In this document: in pieces, positions 59,152 through 64,000 of the stretch
How positions within the stretch are numbered: the stretch's first letter is position 1
Layout: every line of letters starts with the position of its first letter
Assembly: GCA_037501455.1 (NCBI GenBank)
Contig: CM074855.1
Location: 34,629,001-34,693,000, forward strand
Reading direction: 5' to 3'
DNA from: Lantana camara
Taxonomy: Eukaryota; Streptophyta; Magnoliopsida; Lamiales; Verbenaceae
Length of the DNA: 64,000 bases
Program-made: the position numbers and the translations under genes
The notes under the pieces: generated by a model
What the model saw: only the letters and a program-made list of their open reading frames with translations
What the model was told of the DNA's origin: nothing
Database searches by the model: none

Positions 59152-60448
59152 TTGTAACGGTTTTACTACAGTTAAAAACCAATCGTGCAAGTGTACACTA
59201 ACATACGCGTAGTAAAATAGGATCGAACCCACAGGGAAGGGAAATCAATCACTACTCTCTATTTCTCTCTAATCTAAAGACTTAACGGAAGCAATGGTTA
59301 TTTCTATTAGTCTACTGATGCAGAAATTAACAAATAACTAAATTATAATTGCAATTAACAACTTAACACACGAATTAACTCAATAAACTAAACAGGCAGG
59401 GGAAAAAGCTTTGAATCATACAATCAAGAGCTGATGTGATACTCGTTTGACAAGTGTAATTCTACAACCTAGTCACTTATATTTGAATTACCCTCTCTCG
59501 AGGTATAACCAAGTGCTTAATTAGTGTTCAATGTTGCTCTCGCAATCACCAATAGTTAATTAAACCATAGGAAGAAGACTAGTGTAATTCAGTATTCAAA
59601 AATTTTCAAAATTACTCGAATTTTAGCAATTTACAAGTGAAACTACATCTAATCATGCAAATGTTCAATAAAGCTCATAACAAGCATGCACATTCCCCCC
59701 CCCCCCCCCACCCACTTAAACTTTGCAATGTCCTAATGCAATTTGAAAGAATTAAAGGATTAGAAAACTTCCTGATTACTGACGAACCGACAATGTGCTT
59801 GCAATACTTTCGAAACCTGAACTAGTGACTAGAAAACATGGATCAAGTGCACAGGCAATTGATAATCAACATGCATCCAACAAGTATAATAATAGTCTCA
59901 AATTCACGAAAATAAAAGCACCATTGCATAAACCAAATCAGAAAACCGAACATAGGGAGGGGACGCTTCTTGCTTGTTAATTGAAGATGATTGACCCAAG
60001 GGAACAATTGAATCTCTAGTAAGGTGGGATAAGTGGGTGCAAGTGTATTTATAGGTTTGAGGGAAAGAAAATCGAAATTGGGTAGGACAAGACTTAGATT
60101 AACCCTAAAAACGTGTACCTAAAATCCAATTTACGCCAATCGGACCGGTAACGGGCATTACTGGTCTTCCTAAGAAAAGGGGTAACGGGCGTTAACCCCT
60201 GTCGGCCAAGACGCCTGTGTCCATTAACGGGCGTTACCAAAAATAATTGATGAGGTGTAACGCCCGTTACCTTTAGTACCCGGTGCGTCTGATCTCATTA
60301 ACGGGCGTTACCAAAAAAATAACAACAATGGTGTAACGCCCGTTACTTATAATTCTGCCCAAAACTTATTTAAAACACAAACACACAACTAATAGTGCTC
60401 AATCACGTCAATTAACTGAAATTAACTCATAGTATTCAATCAAATCAC
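59152..60448 (-). mobile_element. LTR-like element G, part 1
   Basis: On the plus strand it starts TGTTGTAACGGTTTTACTAC and has the TCGTGCAAGTGTACAC..TAGTAAAATAGGATCGAACCCACAGGGA block common near LTR 3' ends of plant gypsy elements in reverse orientation. On the minus strand a TATA-like TATAAATACACTTGCACCC lies near 60049. A C-run occurs at 59694-59709 and a palindrome cluster at 60144-60345. No coding frame is seen. It is interrupted by solo LTR-E at the atcac site (60444-60448) and continues at 63457. Its other end and target duplication were not found. Confidence 0.5.
60144..60345. repeat. Palindrome cluster of element G (6 units)
   Basis: Units lie at 60144-60165, 60179-60199, 60225-60236, 60258-60269, 60299-60310 and 60334-60345. 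The common core is TAACGGGCGTTA, or its complement TAACGCCCGTTA. Units 3/4 and 5/6 face each other and can pair with each other as well as with themselves. Confidence 0.92.
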
Positions 60449-63400
60449 TGTGATGCCCCGTCCGATAAATCGTACAGGTATGCGCCACGAGAGAGTTTAC
60501 CTTATGCACCTATGTGATTTAATTCCCTTTTTATGTGTTTAGATCCAACTTTGATTGAAAGTGTGACTTAATTGACTAAAATCCAAAATGGTAAAATATG
60601 AATTCTTGCATGATAACTTAAAAATGGAACTTGGTTGAATTTAAATTAGTTGTTGGAGTTGGATTTAAATAGGACTTGGACCTATTTGTGTGTTTGGGCC
60701 TAACTTGAGTTAGGTGAGTTTTGGGTCGTTTGGGACCTATATGAGCTCGGGAATTCGAATTTGAATTCCGACACCGCCATTGTGTTCGTTTCAATGATTC
60801 GAGTCCAAAGGAATTTATTTCAAAATTTTTGGATACCGTTTGGACCTTTATCCCTTTTATTGACCGATTCACTTGAACCGGGAATTACTTAAACCGGTTT
60901 TCTGATCTTGACCTAAAACTATCAGCCACTACATAACCTAGATCCCCTTTTCATTTCATTTCAAACCACACAAGTTAGCCACAAAGAGAATCATGGAGAA
61001 ACTTCAAGAGAAGATCAAGACTTGAACCATCTTTCATTCTAAGAGCTCATATTCTTTGATTCCTCATTCCTTCACAAGACAAGGTAAGCTTTGGATCTCT
61101 TTTGATGAGTACTTCATTTCTACTCTTGGATTGGAACATGAAATTGTTAGTATGAACTTGAATGATGAGATCTTGAATTCCTTAAGCAAGCCTTGATGAT
61201 TTGAATGCTCCTTATGTGCCTTAGTTGCTAGAAATTCGTGTAGGAAGACTAGGAATTCATATCTTCATGTTTAAGATTGAAATTCATGAAAATGGGTGTT
61301 TGAGATTTTGGGCAAAAACCTTCCTAAACTTGAATTAATTGATGTTTTGATGCTAAGCATGATTTATATGATGTTATACTTGAATTTCGTGATATTTTAT
61401 GGTGGATTTGGTGTTGGTTTGATGATATTTGGTGTTCCCCTCCTTCTTCCTCCCGAAACTGTCAAGTTTCTGCTCCAGATCTATGGCCGGAACGGCCGTT
61501 CTCGTTTGTGCTTTAAGCCCGGAACGGCCCTTCCGGGCTAGGGTTTGGTTTTGGCAGCCGAACATAGGAACGACCGTTCCCATGTGTGCTTGGACTGGGA
61601 ACGGCCGTTCCCAGTCTCGCTTGGCCTTGGCGTGGGAAGGACCGTTCCCATGTTATGTTGTGCATGGGAATGGCCGTTCCCATGCGTCTGTGACCCTTTT
61701 TGCTTGCTTTTTCGTGCGTATTTGATTCGTTTGAGTTGCTACTTGACTTGTATGCTCCGATATGACTTGGAATGCAATCTCTTAACCTTTATACTTCCTT
61801 ACTTGCATGATTTACTTGAATATTTGAACTACCCCTTGTGACCAATTTGATAAACATCATTCCATTTCGCATGTCATTCATACTTTGTACGCCATGCGTC
61901 TTACTTGGTTCATGTAGAGTCTAAGTTTGGGCTTTTGTATGTCTTGTCACAGAGTTTGGTGGTGCCGGTGAGCCCGAGGTTTAGAGTGTTTGGCCCTTCA
62001 CACTCTCAGACTCTACTACCACGAGGTGAGGTTTAGGATTTTGTATAGTTATGCGACCTATGGCCTTTATATGTTGATTTCTACCCTTGCATGCAAGTAT
62101 ACCTTACTATAGATATGTATGTGTTGGATATGATATGTTTATGACCTTATGCGTGCATCCTGCATGGGTGGGTGCCTTCGGGCTATATCCCTGCAGCATG
62201 GGAATGTACGTGCATGTGTCCTGCGTGGGCGGGTGCCTTCAGGCTATATCCCTGCAGCGTGGGAATAAATATATAATTCATTTTTTGAGGCATATGTAAG
62301 CTATTTTGGAAAAACCAGTTGTGTTCTGATTCTGTAGCGAGATTGTCATTAAAGATTGGCGTATGTTCTATTTTGTTCTATTTTGTTGTGGATCCTAGGA
62401 GCTGCGGGTAATGGGTCCCCCGGGACGTTAGGGCCGTCGGGGTATTTATCCATTGCATAGTTCCATTTGAGATATCTTCACGCGACCCGTGCTGTAGGGA
62501 AGGTGTGGTATCTTGAGCCTTCGGCTAAGGCTGGGGAGGACTCTTGTGGGTTCGCTACCCCTTGAGGGTGAGTCTATTTTAGACGGTTTATTATAGATAG
62601 TTTGGGGACAGTACATCTCCTCCATCACTGGTGTAGCGGATGGATCGATTTTGGATTTATGTTCTGAAGAGTAAAGGTTGGAAGCTCGTACTCGCCGAGT
62701 ATGTGATCTATTCTGTCTGGGAATCATGAATCGAGATAGAGTTTCTGAAATGTTTTCTAAAACTTCTATATCTATCTTTTGGGTACTTTGGAAATATCTT
62801 TGGTATGCAACACCTATCTCTGGTTCACGATTCCATCCTTTTATTCTGTGCTATGCTCTTTATATATATATTGTGGGTGTGCGTTAGCCCCCTCACTCGG
62901 TCAAGTTGACTAACCCCTCATTTAACTTTTAGTTGCATGTCTGTTGGCATTTGCTAGGCGGGAGTGAGTCCTTTGAGTTGCACTTCGTCGGTCTAGCCTT
63001 TCTAGATGCATTTGTCTTTCATACACTTTACTTATGTTTTGACTTGTAGACTTGAGATTATACTTTACCTTTCTGTAGCCCTGTGTGGCATTCGTATTCG
63101 GCCCTGTGTGGCACTTGATGATTATTACATTATGTTGATCGGATATTCGGGACTAGGTATCTATGCAAGTTGAACCCGTCACCTGTTATGCTTGTTGATA
63201 TTCGGGACTAGGTATCTATGCTAGTTGAACCCGTCACTTGTTTTAAATGTTGATTTAAATGCTTCAGCTATCTTGTTTTGAATGTTTGAATTGCTTCCGC
63301 ACTCTGAGTTTGTCGAGTTAGATCCGCCTAGCATAGCGTGTGCGTTTGTCTCCCGTTCTCTCTGATTCGGATTCAGGCATGGACTTTCATTTCATGATCG

Positions 63401-63451
63401 GGTCTGGGTCTCAGTGCGGGGGATGTGGCATCCTCCGTCCGGGGTGCTACA
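60449..63451 (+). mobile_element. Solo LTR of family E (3003 bp)
   Basis: TGTGATGCCCCGTCCG..GGGGTGCTACA with the 5-bp duplication atcac on both sides (60444-60448, 63452-63456). There is no internal region, so it is a solo LTR left by recombination between two LTRs. Landmarks are shared with A, B and D: GAGCTCGGGAATTCGAATT near 60743, donor-like ACAAG|GTAAG with GT at 61084-61085, palindromes 61489-61684, a CCCCGGGACG block near 62418, arms at 62954-62962 and 63323-63331, and GTGCGGGGGATGTGG near the end. A 55-base unit (CATGCGTGGGYGGGTGCCTTC-like) is tandemly repeated near 62150-62270. Confidence 0.93.
61489..61684. repeat. Palindrome cluster of LTR-E (6 units)
   Basis: Units lie at 61489-61503, 61517-61538, 61567-61580, 61594-61615, 61634-61649 and 61663-61684. 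The core is GGAACGGCCGTTCC. Outer bases of each unit differ (GCCC..GGGC, ACTG..CAGT, CAT..ATG) yet stay complementary within the unit. Confidence 0.95.
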
Positions 63452-63456
63452 ATCAC

Positions 63457-63775
63457 AGTGCACCTATAACAATTCATATCAACAATTCATTCTCCTCAAG
63501 AAAGACAATCAAACCATGCACAAGTATATGAACAAATTAAATAGACCTCAATATTGACAATGACGCTCAAATCATGGCCCTCGCACCATCAAGATCTTGG
63601 CTACCTAGTAAACCATCACGTGACCTGCAACGAGAGAGACAACTCAATTATTACGAGAAAACGAGAACGACAAAAACGAAAATAACGAAAACAAAAACAA
63701 AACAAAAGAAAAGAAAAAGGGAAAAGTTATTTCTAAGTTATAGTCGTTAGCTTGACTGCAGGAACCAATTTGGGA
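63457..63775 (-). other. Element G continuation or flank, noncoding
   Basis: Sequence resumes after the solo LTR. A-rich ACAAAAACGAAAA sequence fills about 63665-63725. A CCTAG at 63604 equals the five bases before 59152, but the terminus next to it is not a clean TG..CA end, so the boundary of G stays open. Confidence 0.4.
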
Positions 63776-64000
63776 TTAGCAATTCCCAAGCAACGGGTCA
63801 CAAGGAGTGACCTCATTCTTGTTACTCACAAACCCAGAGCTTGATCTCCAAGTATCTAAATCCAGAACATCCTTCATTCTCGCTCTCTGAAACTTCGTTT
63901 CTCTCTGCCAATCAACTGCATCTCTTTGCTTTGTAAACAAAGTCTCTCCGACTGGTGTATCATTGGCAACCTTAATCATGCAACACTTATCTGGAATTGC
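63776..64000 (-). CDS. Unrecognised ORF, C-terminal part, running off the right edge
   Basis: A minus-strand frame is open from the window edge to TAA at 63776-63778, at least 74 codons. The visible protein is hydrophilic, with WQRETKFQRARMKDVLDLDT and WRSSSGFVSNKNEVTPCDP, ending LLGNC. Codon choice looks plant-like and the residues are not low-complexity, unlike the chance frames nearby. I do not recognise the family. It may be the 3' exon of a host gene, a captured fragment or part of another element. Confidence 0.4.
   Translation of the reverse strand, partial: AIPDKCCMIKVANDTPVGETLFTKQRDAVDWQRETKFQRARMKDVLDLDTWRSSSGFVSNKNEVTPCDPLLGNC

Noticed and set aside
63604..63608. CCTAG as the right target duplication of element G (matching the bases before 59152)
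   Set aside because: A five-base match in about 500 bases is likely by chance and the adjoining end is not TG..CA.

Overview
This window is plant nuclear DNA made almost entirely of nested LTR retrotransposons. The evidence is Ty3/gypsy Tekay (chromodomain) and Tat-type elements, Ty1/copia fragments, TGGTATCAGAGC primer-binding sites and captured fragments of plant genes (cellulose-synthase-interactive protein, phytepsin-type aspartic protease, ABCC-type transporter). AT-rich flanks and the protein flavour suggest a flowering plant, probably a eudicot; the species cannot be read from the sequence. I see no intact host gene. A possible 3' end of one lies at the far right edge on the minus strand.

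Layout. 1-2764 is part of a minus-strand LTR (family C) inserted in the left LTR of a large element without coding sequence (LARD-B, 2765-40202, LTRs 36388-40202 and 2765-5997). Inside LARD-B, with 5-bp target duplication gaatg, sits a minus-strand Tat element (6955-34051; 647-bp LTRs; gag, pol and an antisense accessory gene). The Tat element was itself hit twice. One insertion is a minus-strand copia-like element carrying captured host gene fragments in one 925-codon reading frame (8455-12070, duplication gattt). The other is a very young LARD-A (15119-25982, duplication gaagc) that split the antisense accessory gene. Right of LARD-B, an LTR of family D (40203-55877) is interrupted by a minus-strand Tekay chromovirus (41164-55377, duplication ctaac) with an extra reading frame before gag. 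Then come a decayed plus-strand copia remnant with a 603-bp tandem duplication (56560-59151), a minus-strand LTR-like element G, and inside G a solo LTR of family E (60449-63451, duplication atcac).

How the parts relate. Families A, B, C, D, E and the Tekay LTR have similar termini (TGTRAC/TGTGA to CTACA/GTTACA), are 3-4 kb long, and A, B and Tekay use the same initiator-tRNA-Met primer site. A and B have no gag or pol, so they were presumably moved in trans by Tekay-type machinery. Reading across families shows structures a gene annotation would not explain. First, each of A, B, C, E and the unrelated G carries 3-6 short palindromes whose arms differ by family but whose centre is nearly always AC-(four G/C)-GT. 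Second, a pair of distant complementary arms near the LTR 3' end (CTAGGCGGGA with TCCCGCCTAG) is conserved in A, B, D and E with matching changes. Third, arrays of GAGAGACGGGG..CTCTC hairpins precede the polypurine tract of A and B. Fourth, a splice-site-like pair sits inside the LTRs. Every gag/pol set is broken by stop codons; the only long open frame is that of the gene-capturing element.
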